Assembly: GCA_019414055.1 (NCBI GenBank)
Contig: DXMV01000018.1
Location: forward strand, 1 to 64,000
Source: Collinsella sp.
GTDB taxonomy: Bacteria > Actinomycetota > Coriobacteriia > Coriobacteriales > Coriobacteriaceae
Reading direction: 5' to 3'
Length of the DNA stretch: 64,000 nt
Part shown: positions 15,275 through 24,480 of the stretch, in pieces
Numbering within the stretch: the first letter of the stretch is position 1
Layout: every line of letters starts with the position of its first letter
Translations under genes and position numbers: made by a program
The notes under the pieces: generated by a model
What the model saw: the letters and a program-made list of their open reading frames with translations, nothing else
Database searches by the model: none
What the model was told of the DNA's origin: nothing

Positions 15275-16429
15275 GTGATCTGCCCGCATTGCCTAAAGAC
15301 CATCGAGGACGGCGCCTCGTTCTGCCCCTATTGCAACGCATACGTTGGTCCGGGCGATGGCCCCGAGCATACCGAGTTCGTGTTCTGCGACGGCTGCGGC
15401 GCCCGTCTGTCCCCGCATGACCGTACCTGTCCCAAGTGTGGACGCCCCGCTCCAGGCATCCTTTCCGAGGACGCGGCCGCATCCGACCTGGCCGCAGGGC
15501 GCACGGCCGGCTTTCCGCGCCTGACGCAGGAGCAGATCGATACCGAGGTGCCCCACGCGCCGGCATCTGCCGCCGCGGTGCTCTCCGACGCAGCCGACCC
15601 CAACGAGACCTGCGTGCTGCCTGCCTTCGATAAGGACTTTGGTATCCCCAAGGTCGATATCCCCACGCCGATGTCCCTGCGCGATGATGCCCAGCCCAAA
15701 AAGCAAAAGTCCAAGCGCAAGGTCCACCCCGACGAGGATGCCTATCACAAGCACAAGCGCCATATCCCCAAACCGCTCATCGTCATCGCGGTGCTCGCCG
15801 CCGTGTGCGGTGGTGCCTATTGGTTTGTGACTGCCGATCCCATGGGCGTCATGCCCGGCTTCTACGACCAGTTTGGCCAGGCCGCCAAGACCACCTTCCC
15901 GTCGCGCCAAAAGGGCGAGGCCACCGAGAAAGAGCCCAAGCAAGAGGATACGTCCGAGGTCGTTCAGGAGGAGACCGTCTTAACCGACGACCAGCTCTAC
16001 ACCAGGCTCGACGGCCTGTACCAGACCATCGTGTCGTACAGCGACGAGGACCAGATCGGCGAGGTCATCGATTCGTTTAATAACGGCTATCTGCGTACAC
16101 CGCTCTCCACTCGCCAGGAGCTGTCGCAGAGCGCCTATGCCCTGCGCGATCAGATTAAAAAGACCCAGGATGAGCTCAACAGCCTCAAGGTTCAGGACGA
16201 CACGGTCTATGCGGAGGACATCGATCATCTAAAGCAGCTTGCCCAGTGGATGTACGAACGTGTCGACGTGATCTGCCAGAGTTGGGATATCTCGCTGTCC
16301 ATTCCCGACGGCGAGTCGCTGAGCGCCCGTCAGAGCGAGATCCTGGCGCCCATCGCACAGGGCGGCAACAGCGCGCTTAACCAGTACGACGCCAACGTGA
16401 GCGCATGGAGGCCGCAGCAGCGTTCGTAA
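15275..16429 (+). CDS. Double zinc-ribbon single-pass membrane protein, function unknown
   Basis: I do not recognise a named family. The 384-residue product begins with two zinc ribbons (Cys 3/6/17/20 and 38/41/52/55, as CPHC-CPYC and CDGC-CPKC). A low-complexity linker, a basic stretch PKKQKSKRKVHPDE and one membrane helix (about 167-186, PLIVIAVLAAVCGGAYWF) follow. The last ~190 residues should then be outside the cell and are mostly polar and helical (TKKTQDELNSLKVQDD-like heptads). The GTG at 15275 is preferred because GGAAAGAGG lies six bases upstream; an ATG at 15245 would place the ribosome site inside the gene. It is followed by a cyclophilin and a TPR membrane protein of similar one-helix layout. 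Confidence 0.7.
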   Translation: MICPHCLKTIEDGASFCPYCNAYVGPGDGPEHTEFVFCDGCGARLSPHDRTCPKCGRPAPGILSEDAAASDLAAGRTAGFPRLTQEQIDTEVPHAPASAAAVLSDAADPNETCVLPAFDKDFGIPKVDIPTPMSLRDDAQPKKQKSKRKVHPDEDAYHKHKRHIPKPLIVIAVLAAVCGGAYWFVTADPMGVMPGFYDQFGQAAKTTFPSRQKGEATEKEPKQEDTSEVVQEETVLTDDQLYTRLDGLYQTIVSYSDEDQIGEVIDSFNNGYLRTPLSTRQELSQSAYALRDQIKKTQDELNSLKVQDDTVYAEDIDHLKQLAQWMYERVDVICQSWDISLSIPDGESLSARQSEILAPIAQGGNSALNQYDANVSAWRPQQRS

Positions 16430-16465
16430 TTTGTTGCCCTCCGGCGGCATAACCTGCGTGCGCAA

Positions 16466-16495
16466 TTGATGGAAGCCCGTGCTTATTGCTACAAT
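16466..16495 (+). promoter_or_regulatory. Promoter of the cyclophilin gene
   Basis: TTGATG (16466-16471) and TACAAT (16490-16495) are separated by 18 bases, 40 bases upstream of the cyclophilin ATG. Confidence 0.55.
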
Positions 16496-16534
16496 TCGTA
16501 CAAATATGCTTTAAACGCACGAGGAAGGAACCAC

Positions 16535-17077
16535 ATGTTTGGTTTTAAGAAAGAGCTCTATACGCCCGAGTACCAGCTCGTCGGTGACGAGTGCGCGGTG
16601 ATCGAGACGTCGAAGGGCACCATCAAGGTCAAGTTTGACGGTGAGGGCGCCCCCATCCATGTGGCGAACTTCTGCGAGCTTTCCACGATGGGCTTCTATG
16701 ACGGCCTTAAGTTCCATCGCTATGTGCCCGGCTTTGTGATCCAGGGCGGCGACCCCAATACCCGCGATATGTCCGGCACCGACGTCGCTGCCGGCCTTGA
16801 GGGTCCCGACGGCATGCCCGGCACCGGCGGTCCCGGCTACTGCATCAAGGGCGAGTTTGCCACCAATCCGCGTAACAGCCATGTTGACGGCGCGCTTGCT
16901 ATGGCTCGCTCCATGGATCCCGATTCCGCGGGCTCGCAGTTCTACTTCTGCCTGGGTGCCCAGCACAACCTCGACTCCGGCTATACCGTCTTTGGCACCA
17001 CGGTCGAGGGCCTCGACGTCATCTCGCAGCTGCGCGCCGGCGACGAGATCGTTCATGTCGAGATCGTTCACGAGTAA
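16535..17077 (+). CDS. Peptidyl-prolyl cis-trans isomerase, cyclophilin type
   Basis: It catalyses proline isomerisation in protein folding. The 180-residue protein has no signal peptide, so it is probably cytoplasmic. Family motifs are GDGLKFHRYVPGFVIQGGDP-like (positions about 60-85, with the catalytic Arg after FH), GSQFYFCLGAQHNLD and YTVFGTTVEGLDVI. The ATG at 16535 follows GAGGAAGG; an upstream in-frame ATG at 16466 overlaps the promoter and is rejected. The TPR protein starts 11 bases downstream. Confidence 0.92.
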   Translation: MFGFKKELYTPEYQLVGDECAVIETSKGTIKVKFDGEGAPIHVANFCELSTMGFYDGLKFHRYVPGFVIQGGDPNTRDMSGTDVAAGLEGPDGMPGTGGPGYCIKGEFATNPRNSHVDGALAMARSMDPDSAGSQFYFCLGAQHNLDSGYTVFGTTVEGLDVISQLRAGDEIVHVEIVHE

Positions 17078-17088
17078 AGGGGACTTCC

Positions 17089-18384
17089 TTGAATAGCCAG
17101 CTGATCCAACAGGGCCGCGCCGCTTATCGCGCGGGTGATTTTTCCGCAGCCGCCCAGATGCTTGGCGCGGCAAAGACTCCCAACGAGATCATGGGTGAGG
17201 CCGACCACCTGCGCGGCAATGCCCTGATGCATCTGGGCATGTACGCCGAGGCCGCCGAGGCCTACGCCGCCGCCCTCAACGACGGCGCCTATGGCAAGCG
17301 CGGCGCCCTGCTCACCAACCGCGGCAAGGCACTCGCCGCGGTGGGCGACTACACCACGGCTGCCCAGGCGTTCTCTGCAGCTACCCAGGACGCTTCCTAC
17401 GCCACGCCTTTTAAGGCCTACCTGGGTCTGGGCAACGCGCTGTTCCAGTCGGGCGACTATGCCAACGCCGGTACCGCCTTCCGTCAGGCTGCCATCGACG
17501 GCGCCAACCCCGCTCCTGCCGCCGCCCTCGGCGATCTGGGCCGCTGCTTCATCAAGCTCGGCCGCCCCGCGGACGCCGTTGAGGCCTACCGCACGGCTAT
17601 CGACTTTGCCGGCCCGCGCGACGATACGCGCGCCCTCAACGCCGGCATGGGCCAAGCGCTTTCCGCCGCCGGCCGTCCCTCCGATGCGCTCGATGCCTTT
17701 AACGCCGCTACTGCCGACGGTATCTACCAGCTCACGCCCGAGCAGGCCGACGAGCTTGCCCGCGTGCACGACTCGCTCGCCGCGCTTTCGGCCCAGACGG
17801 CCATGTCCACGGCTCCGGCTCCCGCGATGGACGCTCCCGCTGTCGACCCGCTCGATCCCACGGGCGCGACCGGTCAGTTTATGCCCGACCCCTCTGACAC
17901 CGGTTTCTTTACGCTGTCCGAGTCCGAGATGGTCCAGCAGGACCGCAAGCAGGCCAAGGTTCGTCGTCGCCACCGCCACACGGGTCTTAAGATCTTCCTG
18001 GTGCTGCTTCTGCTCATCGTGATCGCTGCCGGCGGTCTTGGCTATGCTTATACGCGCGGCATGGGCTATCCCTCGCAGGAGTCCGTCATCACCGACCTGT
18101 TCCAGGCTGCCGGTGACGGCGATACCGCCAAGGCCGAGTCCTGCCTGGCCTCGAGCCTGTCCGAGGACGCCAAGGCGATGATCGTCTCCTCGATCCCGCA
18201 GGGCGCCACCGTCTCGATCGAGGGTATGGATCAGTCCATGACCGAGACCACCGCCAAGGTGAAGGCTTCGCTGTCTAAGGGCGGCGAGCAGGAGTACACC
18301 GTTAAATTCGTGCGCTCCGATAACCATATCGGTTGGGCTGTCTCCTCGCTCGACATCGATTTCTCGGCCGCTGACAACCAGTAG
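17089..18384 (+). CDS. TPR-repeat membrane protein with extracytoplasmic C-terminal domain
   Basis: This 431-residue protein has no firm functional assignment. Residues about 1-230 are tetratricopeptide repeats (GNALMHLGMYAEAAEAYAAA, GNALFQSGDYANAGTAFRQA and similar), which usually bind protein partners. A Pro/Ala linker and a basic stretch RRRHRH lead to one membrane helix (about 299-321, LKIFLVLLLLIVIAAGGLGY). The last ~105 residues should be extracytoplasmic and resemble a small NTF2/DUF4878-like fold (weak inference). It begins at TTG after AAAGGGG. Its position between a cyclophilin and mreB suggests an envelope or folding role, but that is context only. Confidence 0.75.
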   Translation: MNSQLIQQGRAAYRAGDFSAAAQMLGAAKTPNEIMGEADHLRGNALMHLGMYAEAAEAYAAALNDGAYGKRGALLTNRGKALAAVGDYTTAAQAFSAATQDASYATPFKAYLGLGNALFQSGDYANAGTAFRQAAIDGANPAPAAALGDLGRCFIKLGRPADAVEAYRTAIDFAGPRDDTRALNAGMGQALSAAGRPSDALDAFNAATADGIYQLTPEQADELARVHDSLAALSAQTAMSTAPAPAMDAPAVDPLDPTGATGQFMPDPSDTGFFTLSESEMVQQDRKQAKVRRRHRHTGLKIFLVLLLLIVIAAGGLGYAYTRGMGYPSQESVITDLFQAAGDGDTAKAESCLASSLSEDAKAMIVSSIPQGATVSIEGMDQSMTETTAKVKASLSKGGEQEYTVKFVRSDNHIGWAVSSLDIDFSAADNQ

Positions 18385-18406
18385 TGACCTTATGAGATTT
18401 GGCGCT

Positions 18407-18439
18407 GCCCGGTGCTTCACCGCAAGTGAGGTGCCGGGC
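18407..18439 (+). terminator. Long hairpin between the TPR gene and mreB
   Basis: The 14-base arms 18407-18420 and 18426-18439 pair throughout with a few G-U pairs around a five-base loop. No T-run follows, so it may be an attenuating or processing hairpin and not a full terminator. Confidence 0.4.
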
Positions 18440-18499
18440 TTGCGCTAGTATGATGGGCTAGTAGTTTTCCAGCAATCATCCAACACATCAGGAGTTGCG

Positions 18500-19543
18500 T
18501 TGTTTTCTTTGATGGATATGTTCTTCGGTAGCTATGCGGGCGATCTCGCCATCGACCTCGGCACCGCCAATACGCTTGTCTCCGTGCGCGGCAAGGGCAT
18601 CGTCATCCGCGAGCCGTCCGTTGTCGCTATCGACAAGAACGACGAGCGCATCCTGGCAGTCGGCATCGAGGCCAAGCGAATGCTCGGCCGTACGCCCGGC
18701 AACATTGTGGCCGTTCGTCCCCTTAAGGACGGCGTCATCGCCGACTTCGATGTCACCGAGGCCATGCTTCGCTACTTTATCGACAAGGCTTCCGAGAAGC
18801 GCTATCCGTGGACTCCGCGTCCACGCGTCGTCGTCTGCGTTCCCTCCGGCGTCACGTCGGTCGAGAAGCGTGCCGTCTTTGAGGCCACGATCCAGGCCGG
18901 CGCTCGCCAGGCCTATCTGATCGAGGAGCCCATGGCGGCTGCCATCGGCGCTGACCTACCCGTCGAGGAGCCTACGGGCTCCATGGTCATCGATATCGGC
19001 GGCGGCACCACCGAGGTCGCCGTTATCGCTATGGGCGGTATTGTCGTGTCGCAGTCCATCCGCATTGCCGGCGACGAGTTCGACCAGGCTATCCTCACCC
19101 ATGTTCGCGATGCCTACAACCTGGCTATCGGCGAGCGTACGGCCGAGGACATCAAGATTAAGGTCGGCTCCGCCGTGCCGCTCAAGGATGAGCTCGACGT
19201 CGAGGTCAACGGACGCGACGTTATCACGGGCCTGCCCAAGACCGTGCGTATCGAGAGCGAGGAGATTCGTCGCGCGCTTAACAAGCCGCTCGACGAGATG
19301 GCCAAGGCCGTTAAGGACGCTCTGGACGCCACGCCGCCCGATCTTGCCTCGGACCTTATGTACTACGGCATTCTGCTGACCGGCGGCGGTGCGCTGCTGC
19401 GCGGCCTCGACGTGCGCCTGCGCGACGAGACCGGCGTTTCGGTCAACGTCAGCCCCACGGCGCTCGATAACGTCGTAAACGGCTGCGCCCGCGTGCTCGA
19501 GGCCAACGCCTTTGACGGTGGCTTCGTCCAAACCAATGCTTAA
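18500..19543 (+). CDS. mreB: Rod shape-determining actin-like protein MreB
   Basis: MreB forms membrane-associated actin-like filaments that guide lateral wall synthesis. The 347 residues carry the ATP-binding phosphate 1 motif IDLGTANTLV, the phosphate 2 motif VIDIGGGTTEVAVIA, the EEPMAAAIGA connecting segment and the adenosine motif LTGGGALLRG. The N-terminus MFSLMDMFFGSYAGD is amphipathic and could bind the membrane. The TTG at 18500 has GGAG five bases upstream; an internal ATG at 18512 is possible but poorly spaced. It heads mreB-mreC-mreD-PBP2-rodA, the elongasome cluster. Confidence 0.96.
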   Translation: MFSLMDMFFGSYAGDLAIDLGTANTLVSVRGKGIVIREPSVVAIDKNDERILAVGIEAKRMLGRTPGNIVAVRPLKDGVIADFDVTEAMLRYFIDKASEKRYPWTPRPRVVVCVPSGVTSVEKRAVFEATIQAGARQAYLIEEPMAAAIGADLPVEEPTGSMVIDIGGGTTEVAVIAMGGIVVSQSIRIAGDEFDQAILTHVRDAYNLAIGERTAEDIKIKVGSAVPLKDELDVEVNGRDVITGLPKTVRIESEEIRRALNKPLDEMAKAVKDALDATPPDLASDLMYYGILLTGGGALLRGLDVRLRDETGVSVNVSPTALDNVVNGCARVLEANAFDGGFVQTNA

Positions 19544-19564
19544 TTTCCAAAAGGTGGATTCCAT

Positions 19565-20563
19565 TTGGCACGATCTTCGGGTTTCTCTCCAAATCTGAAT
19601 ACCAAGCGACAATCAACGGGTATGCGCCCGTTGATTGTTTTCAGCCTGATTTCGGTGTTGCTGCTCACGTTTTATATCCGTGAAGGCGAGGCCGGACCGA
19701 TTCATGCCGTACGCTCGGGCGTGACGACGATTACCTCGCCGGTGCGCTTTGTTGGCTCGGCCGTGGCGGCTCCCTTCAACGCGATCGGCAACGTGTTCTC
19801 CAACCTCACGGCTTCGCAGGAGTCGCTCGATGATCTCAAGAAGCAAAACGAGGTGCTGACCTCTAAGGTCGCCGAGCTTTCCGAGGCTCAAAAGACTGCC
19901 GAGCGCCTGGAGGGCCTGGTCGGGCTGCAATTGACCTACAACCTTAAGTCGACCGCTGCCCGTATTGTCGGTGCGTCGGGCGATGCCTGGACCTCGACCG
20001 TTACCATCGACAAGGGCTCTGCCGACGGCCTTACCATCAACATGCCCGTGACGAGTTCTGCCGGTGTTATCGGCCAGATTATCGAGGTGTCGGCCAAGAC
20101 CTCTACCGTGCGCCTTATTGGCGACGAGAACTCGGGCGTGTCGGCTATGGTGCAGGACACGCGCGCCCAGGGTATGCTGCAGGGCCAGCCCGATGGCACG
20201 CTGCGCCTTGAGTACGTGAGCGTCGACTCCGACGTCAAGGTGGGCGACATCATCGTGACCTCTGGCATTGGCGGCGTGTTCCCCAAGGGCCTGCCGCTCG
20301 GCACTGTTTCTTCGGTGGAGAAGTCGGCCAACGATGTGTATTACACCATCGTCGTACGCGCCCAGACCACGGCAGAAAATAACGAGGAGGTGCTCGTCAT
20401 CACCTCGTTGACCGACGAGCAGTCGGCCTCGGACGAGGACGTGAGCTCTGCCAACGGCACACCGCAGGGCACCTCGCGTGATTCCGCGACCAAGACTAAG
20501 GACGAGGACTCGGACGAGAGCTCCGAATCGTCCGAGACAACCGATTCCGGCTCGAGCGAATAG
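19565..20563 (+). CDS. mreC: Rod shape-determining protein MreC
   Basis: MreC is a membrane-anchored scaffold that links MreB to the penicillin-binding protein. The 332 residues show one N-terminal helix (about 20-38, MRPLIVFSLISVLLLTFYI), a coiled coil (about 80-115, SLDDLKKQNEVLTSKVAELSE) and two beta-barrel domains with VGASGDAWTSTVTIDKGS, GVIGQI and DIIVTSGIGGVFPKGLPLG. The last ~55 residues are acidic Ser/Asp/Glu-rich and look disordered, an addition to the usual MreC. It starts at TTG 21 bases after mreB. Confidence 0.93.
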   Translation: MARSSGFSPNLNTKRQSTGMRPLIVFSLISVLLLTFYIREGEAGPIHAVRSGVTTITSPVRFVGSAVAAPFNAIGNVFSNLTASQESLDDLKKQNEVLTSKVAELSEAQKTAERLEGLVGLQLTYNLKSTAARIVGASGDAWTSTVTIDKGSADGLTINMPVTSSAGVIGQIIEVSAKTSTVRLIGDENSGVSAMVQDTRAQGMLQGQPDGTLRLEYVSVDSDVKVGDIIVTSGIGGVFPKGLPLGTVSSVEKSANDVYYTIVVRAQTTAENNEEVLVITSLTDEQSASDEDVSSANGTPQGTSRDSATKTKDEDSDESSESSETTDSGSSE

Positions 20564-20576
20564 GGAGGGCATGTCC

Positions 20577-21143
20577 ATGGATCTACACGAACAGGGGGCG
20601 AGCTCCCGTACGTTTGCTATCGCCGCCATTGCCTGCGTGCTCCTGCAGGCGGGCCTGGCGCCGCAGATTTCCATCGCGGGCGGTCGCGTCAACTTTATGA
20701 TTATCCTTGTGTGCCTGAGCGTGTTCTCGGGCGATCCCACGCGGGCTGTTGTCTGCGGTTTTTGCAGTGGCCTGTTCTATGATCTTTCCGCTGCCGTTCC
20801 GGTGGGCGTTATGTCGCTGCTGCTGACGGTGGGCAGTTTTGCCCTGGTGCACAGCGCGGCCGGTCAGACGGCCGGCTCCCCGAGCGCGCGCGGTATTACC
20901 GTGGGCGCCTTTGCGCTTGCCATCAACGTGGTCTACAGCATCATCTTGCTGTTTATGGGTCTGGAGACGAGCTTTGTGGTGGCTTTTTTTGGCCATGCGC
21001 TGCCGTCTTCGATCCTGACGGGTCTGGTCGCCATTCCGTTTTTGATGTCCGGTGTCGTGCCGCAGTCCGGTTACGGATTCTCCGCACGCGGTGGTCGTCA
21101 GACGGGCATGCGCTTCAAGCCCAAGACCCGCAAACTCAAATAG
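20577..21143 (+). CDS. mreD: Rod shape-determining protein MreD
   Basis: This small integral membrane partner of MreC has 188 residues and about five hydrophobic helices (FAIAAIACVLLQAGLAPQI, VNFMIILVCLSVFSG, AVVCGFCSGLFYDL, GVMSLLLTVGSFALVH, ALAINVVYSIILLFM and a last one before the basic tail). FCSGLFYDLSAAVPVG fits the MreD signature. Two ATG codons compete. The one at 20577 has GGGAGG at eight bases, whereas 20571 would be only two bases away, so I chose 20577. Confidence 0.85.
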   Translation: MDLHEQGASSRTFAIAAIACVLLQAGLAPQISIAGGRVNFMIILVCLSVFSGDPTRAVVCGFCSGLFYDLSAAVPVGVMSLLLTVGSFALVHSAAGQTAGSPSARGITVGAFALAINVVYSIILLFMGLETSFVVAFFGHALPSSILTGLVAIPFLMSGVVPQSGYGFSARGGRQTGMRFKPKTRKLK

Positions 21144-21156
21144 GGGAGGCCCGTAG

Positions 21157-23226
21157 ATGTCTTCCCAGATGACGGTTATCATCGCCGGTATCGTGCTGGT
21201 CGTGGCCATTGTGGTCGCGCTGGTCATCATGCGCCGCGGCGATTCCCGTTTTACCTACGACACACAGCATGGAACGGCCCCGCGTGCCACCGAGGGCGAG
21301 GGCAATACCGCCGCTACCGCCTTCAAGGGTCGCTTCTCCATCCTTACCGCCGGCGTGGGCGCGATGTTTGCCGCGCTCGCCGTTAAGCTGTGGGGTATGC
21401 AGATGGTCTCGTCGGACTACTACGACAAGCAGGCCAAGAGCAACCAGACCCGTACTGTCACCACGCCGGCTGTGCGCGGGCGAATCCTTGATCGCAATGG
21501 CGTGGCGCTTGTGCAAAACCGTCCCTCACTTGCCGTCGTGGCCTACCGCGACCTTGCCGAGGACACCGTGCTGGTGCGCCATCTTGCCAACGTGCTAGGT
21601 ATGCCCTACGTCGCGGTGCTGCGCAATATCCAGGACAATTCCGAGGGCGCTCAGAGCCTGCATACCATCGCGACGGACGTGCGCCGCTCCACGGTTGCCT
21701 ATATTCAGGAGCATGCCGGCGAGTTCCCGGGCGTGAAGATTGCCGAGCGCACCGAGCGCCAGTACCCGTATGGCGAGACGGCCTGTCACATTTTGGGTTA
21801 TACCGGCACCATTACCTCTGAGCAGCTCGAGGCACAGAACAAGAAGGCTTCGGGCGATAACGATAGCGCTGCCGGTCAGATTACGTACCAGTCTGGTGAT
21901 ATCGTGGGCCAGGCGGGTGTCGAGAGCTACTACGAGAACTTGCTGCAGGGTATTCGCGGCGAGCAGACGGTTAAGGTCGATGCCTCGGGCAACGTGACCG
22001 GACAGGCCGGCGCCGTGCCTGCCAAGGCCGGCTCCGATATTAAGCTCACGCTTGACCTCAAGATCCAGCAAGCCTGCGAGACGGCGTTGGCGAGTGCTAT
22101 CGAACTCGCCAAGACCACGGGTTACAGCAACGCCGGCAACGGCGCCGTGGTGTGCCTCGACCCCAACAACGGCGAGATTCTGGGCATGGCAAGTGAGCCC
22201 AAGTTTGATCCGTCCGTGTTTATCGGTGGTGTCTCCAACGACGTGTGGACCGAGCTCAACGACGACGAGGGTTCGCACCCGCTGCTCAACCGCGCCATTA
22301 GCGGCCAATACATGTCGGCTTCGACCATCAAGCCGCTCTCTGCTCTGGCCGGTCTTGAGTTTGGAACCTACACCTCAACGCAGACAACCAACTGCACGGG
22401 CTATTGGACGGGCCTGGGCAAGGCTTGGGGCAAGCGCTGCTGGCTGACGTCTGGCCACGGCACCATGACGCTGCAGTCGGGTATCGCCAACTCGTGCGAC
22501 CCCGTCTTCTACGACATGGGCAAGGCGTTCTTTTATGACGAGCAGCATTCCGAGGGCCTGCAGGAGGTCTTTCGTCGTTGGGGCCTTGGCAAGACCTGCG
22601 GTATCGATCTGCCGAGTGAGGGCGCGGGTCGTATTCCCGACGCTGAGTGGAAAGAGTCGTACTTCACCGACGCCTCTGCCGAGGACCGCAAGTGGAACGC
22701 TGGCGATATGACGAACATCGCTATCGGCCAGGGCGACATTCTGGTGACGCCCCTGCAGATGGCGTGCGCCTATATGGGTCTTGCCAACGGCGGCAAACAG
22801 TACGTGCCTCACGTGTTTTTGTCTGCCGTGTCGCGCGATGGCGACGGTGATGCCTATAAGTACAACGGCAAGGGCAAGAAGAAGCGCCTGGAGGCCAAGA
22901 TCAACAGCGATTCGGATTTGGCTCTTGTTCGCAACGGCATGCACGACGTGATTTATACGGCATCGACGTCCCTGGCGGCACACTTTGGCACCCTGACGCC
23001 GCAGGTATACGGCAAGTCGGGCACGGGCGAGAAAAGCGGCGAGGACGAATACGCGTGGTTCTGCGCCTATGCACCGGCCGATAATCCCAAGTATGTCATC
23101 GCTACAATCCTGGAGCAGGGCGGCGGTGGCTCAGATACCGCAATGCATGTCGTGCGTGACGTGCTCGGCGTGATCTATGACGAGCCCGATACCTCTTCGG
23201 CCTCGGGCGATTCTTCGGTTCGATAG
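21157..23226 (+). CDS. mrdA: Penicillin-binding protein 2 (elongasome transpeptidase)
   Basis: This class B penicillin-binding protein crosslinks lateral peptidoglycan with RodA. The 689 residues contain a dimerisation domain beginning VRGRILDRNGVALVQNRPS, and a transpeptidase domain with catalytic Ser389 in STIKP, the SCDPVF element where SxN is expected, and KSGTGE (Lys about 620). The N-terminus is odd: a hydrophobic helix at about 5-25 (VIIAGIVLVVAIVVALVIM), a 35-residue polar loop, then a second helix at about 60-80 that corresponds to the usual single anchor. The ATG at 21157 follows GGGGAGG. mreD ends 13 bases upstream and rodA begins 9 bases downstream. Confidence 0.92.
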   Translation: MSSQMTVIIAGIVLVVAIVVALVIMRRGDSRFTYDTQHGTAPRATEGEGNTAATAFKGRFSILTAGVGAMFAALAVKLWGMQMVSSDYYDKQAKSNQTRTVTTPAVRGRILDRNGVALVQNRPSLAVVAYRDLAEDTVLVRHLANVLGMPYVAVLRNIQDNSEGAQSLHTIATDVRRSTVAYIQEHAGEFPGVKIAERTERQYPYGETACHILGYTGTITSEQLEAQNKKASGDNDSAAGQITYQSGDIVGQAGVESYYENLLQGIRGEQTVKVDASGNVTGQAGAVPAKAGSDIKLTLDLKIQQACETALASAIELAKTTGYSNAGNGAVVCLDPNNGEILGMASEPKFDPSVFIGGVSNDVWTELNDDEGSHPLLNRAISGQYMSASTIKPLSALAGLEFGTYTSTQTTNCTGYWTGLGKAWGKRCWLTSGHGTMTLQSGIANSCDPVFYDMGKAFFYDEQHSEGLQEVFRRWGLGKTCGIDLPSEGAGRIPDAEWKESYFTDASAEDRKWNAGDMTNIAIGQGDILVTPLQMACAYMGLANGGKQYVPHVFLSAVSRDGDGDAYKYNGKGKKKRLEAKINSDSDLALVRNGMHDVIYTASTSLAAHFGTLTPQVYGKSGTGEKSGEDEYAWFCAYAPADNPKYVIATILEQGGGGSDTAMHVVRDVLGVIYDEPDTSSASGDSSVR

Positions 23227-23235
23227 GAGATTGCG

Positions 23236-24462
23236 ATGGACTTTTCGCCGGCGGACCTGTTCCGCTCAACCAAGACCGGCTCCCGCAGCAGCCTGGACCG
23301 CGTTAACAAGCAGCTCTCGGCCTCGCGCGGCACGTTTCGCCAGAAGGTACACATCGGTGTGCTGCTGGCTACCGTCGCACTCGTTGCCTATGGCGCCATC
23401 ATTATTTGGTCGGCGTCACAGTTTAAGGCCGACGCCTCATTCTCGCGCCACCTGCTGGGCATTGGCATTGGCGCGGTGCTTGCGGTGCTCGTCTGGCGTA
23501 CCGATCTGCGCGGCATCTCTAACTTCTCGACGGCGCTGCTCGTCATTGACCTTATTGTGATCTTCTCGCCCAAGATTCCGGGCCTGTCCTATACGGGCGG
23601 TCTGGGCATGACGGGCTGGATCAAGATCCCCGGTATCGGCCTGACCTTCCAGCCCGTTGAGCTCGCCAAGCTCATTACCATCTTCTTTATCGCCACGCTT
23701 GGCTCGCAATACAACGGCCGCATCGATACCGTTCGCGACTACGTCAAGCTCTGCGGTATGCTGTCCATCCCGTTTTTGGCCGTCGTCGCCATGGGCGACC
23801 TGGGCTCGGGCCTGGTCGTGCTGGTGTCGGGCGCTATCGTCATCTGCATGAGCGGTGCACGCCGCGAATGGGTGCTGTCGACCTTGGCCCTGCTGGTTGG
23901 TTTGATTGCGCTCATCTTGGCGCTCGACTCGGTCTTTGATTCGCTCCTTGGCCACGACGTGCTCATCAAGCAGTATCAGATGAACCGTCTGACGGTCTTC
24001 ATCGACCCCGACAATGCCAATTCGGATGATGCCTACAACCTGCAGCAGTCGCTCATCGCCGTCGGCTCGGGTGGCTTCTTTGGTAAGGGCCTGGGCCACG
24101 CGACGCAGTCGGCCGGCGGCTTTCTGCCCGAGTTCCACACCGACTTCGTCTTTGCCTTCCTTTCCGAGACCTTCGGCTTCTGCGGCTCCTTTTTGCTCCT
24201 GTGCCTCTACGTGCTGCTGATCTTCTCGACGATCCGCGTTGCCTTTAAGTGCGAGTCGCTGTTCTTGCGCCTATCGTGCGTGGGTATCGTCGGCATGTGG
24301 GCGTTCCAGACCTTCGAGAACATCGGCATGTGCATCGGCATGATGCCGATTACTGGTATTCCGCTGCCGTTTATTAGTTTTGGTTCGTCGTCGATGATGA
24401 TTCAGTTGCTGACGGTGGGTATCGTACAATCCATATGGCGGCATCGTTCGGGCGCCGCGTAA
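23236..24462 (+). CDS. rodA: Peptidoglycan glycosyltransferase RodA
   Basis: This SEDS-family polymerase makes glycan strands from lipid II. The 408 residues have an N-terminal cytoplasmic segment of about 45 residues and roughly ten membrane helices. Signatures are IPGIGLTFQPVELAK, the catalytic-Asp region around FIDPDNANSDDAYNLQQSLIAVGSGG, HTDFVFAFLSETFGF and the C-terminal PITGIPLPFISFGSSSM. Pairing with the preceding PBP2 gene supports RodA and not FtsW. GATAGGAG lies just before the ATG. Confidence 0.94.
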   Translation: MDFSPADLFRSTKTGSRSSLDRVNKQLSASRGTFRQKVHIGVLLATVALVAYGAIIIWSASQFKADASFSRHLLGIGIGAVLAVLVWRTDLRGISNFSTALLVIDLIVIFSPKIPGLSYTGGLGMTGWIKIPGIGLTFQPVELAKLITIFFIATLGSQYNGRIDTVRDYVKLCGMLSIPFLAVVAMGDLGSGLVVLVSGAIVICMSGARREWVLSTLALLVGLIALILALDSVFDSLLGHDVLIKQYQMNRLTVFIDPDNANSDDAYNLQQSLIAVGSGGFFGKGLGHATQSAGGFLPEFHTDFVFAFLSETFGFCGSFLLLCLYVLLIFSTIRVAFKCESLFLRLSCVGIVGMWAFQTFENIGMCIGMMPITGIPLPFISFGSSSMMIQLLTVGIVQSIWRHRSGAA

Positions 24463-24480
24463 CCGCTGGAGGGGTTTGCC

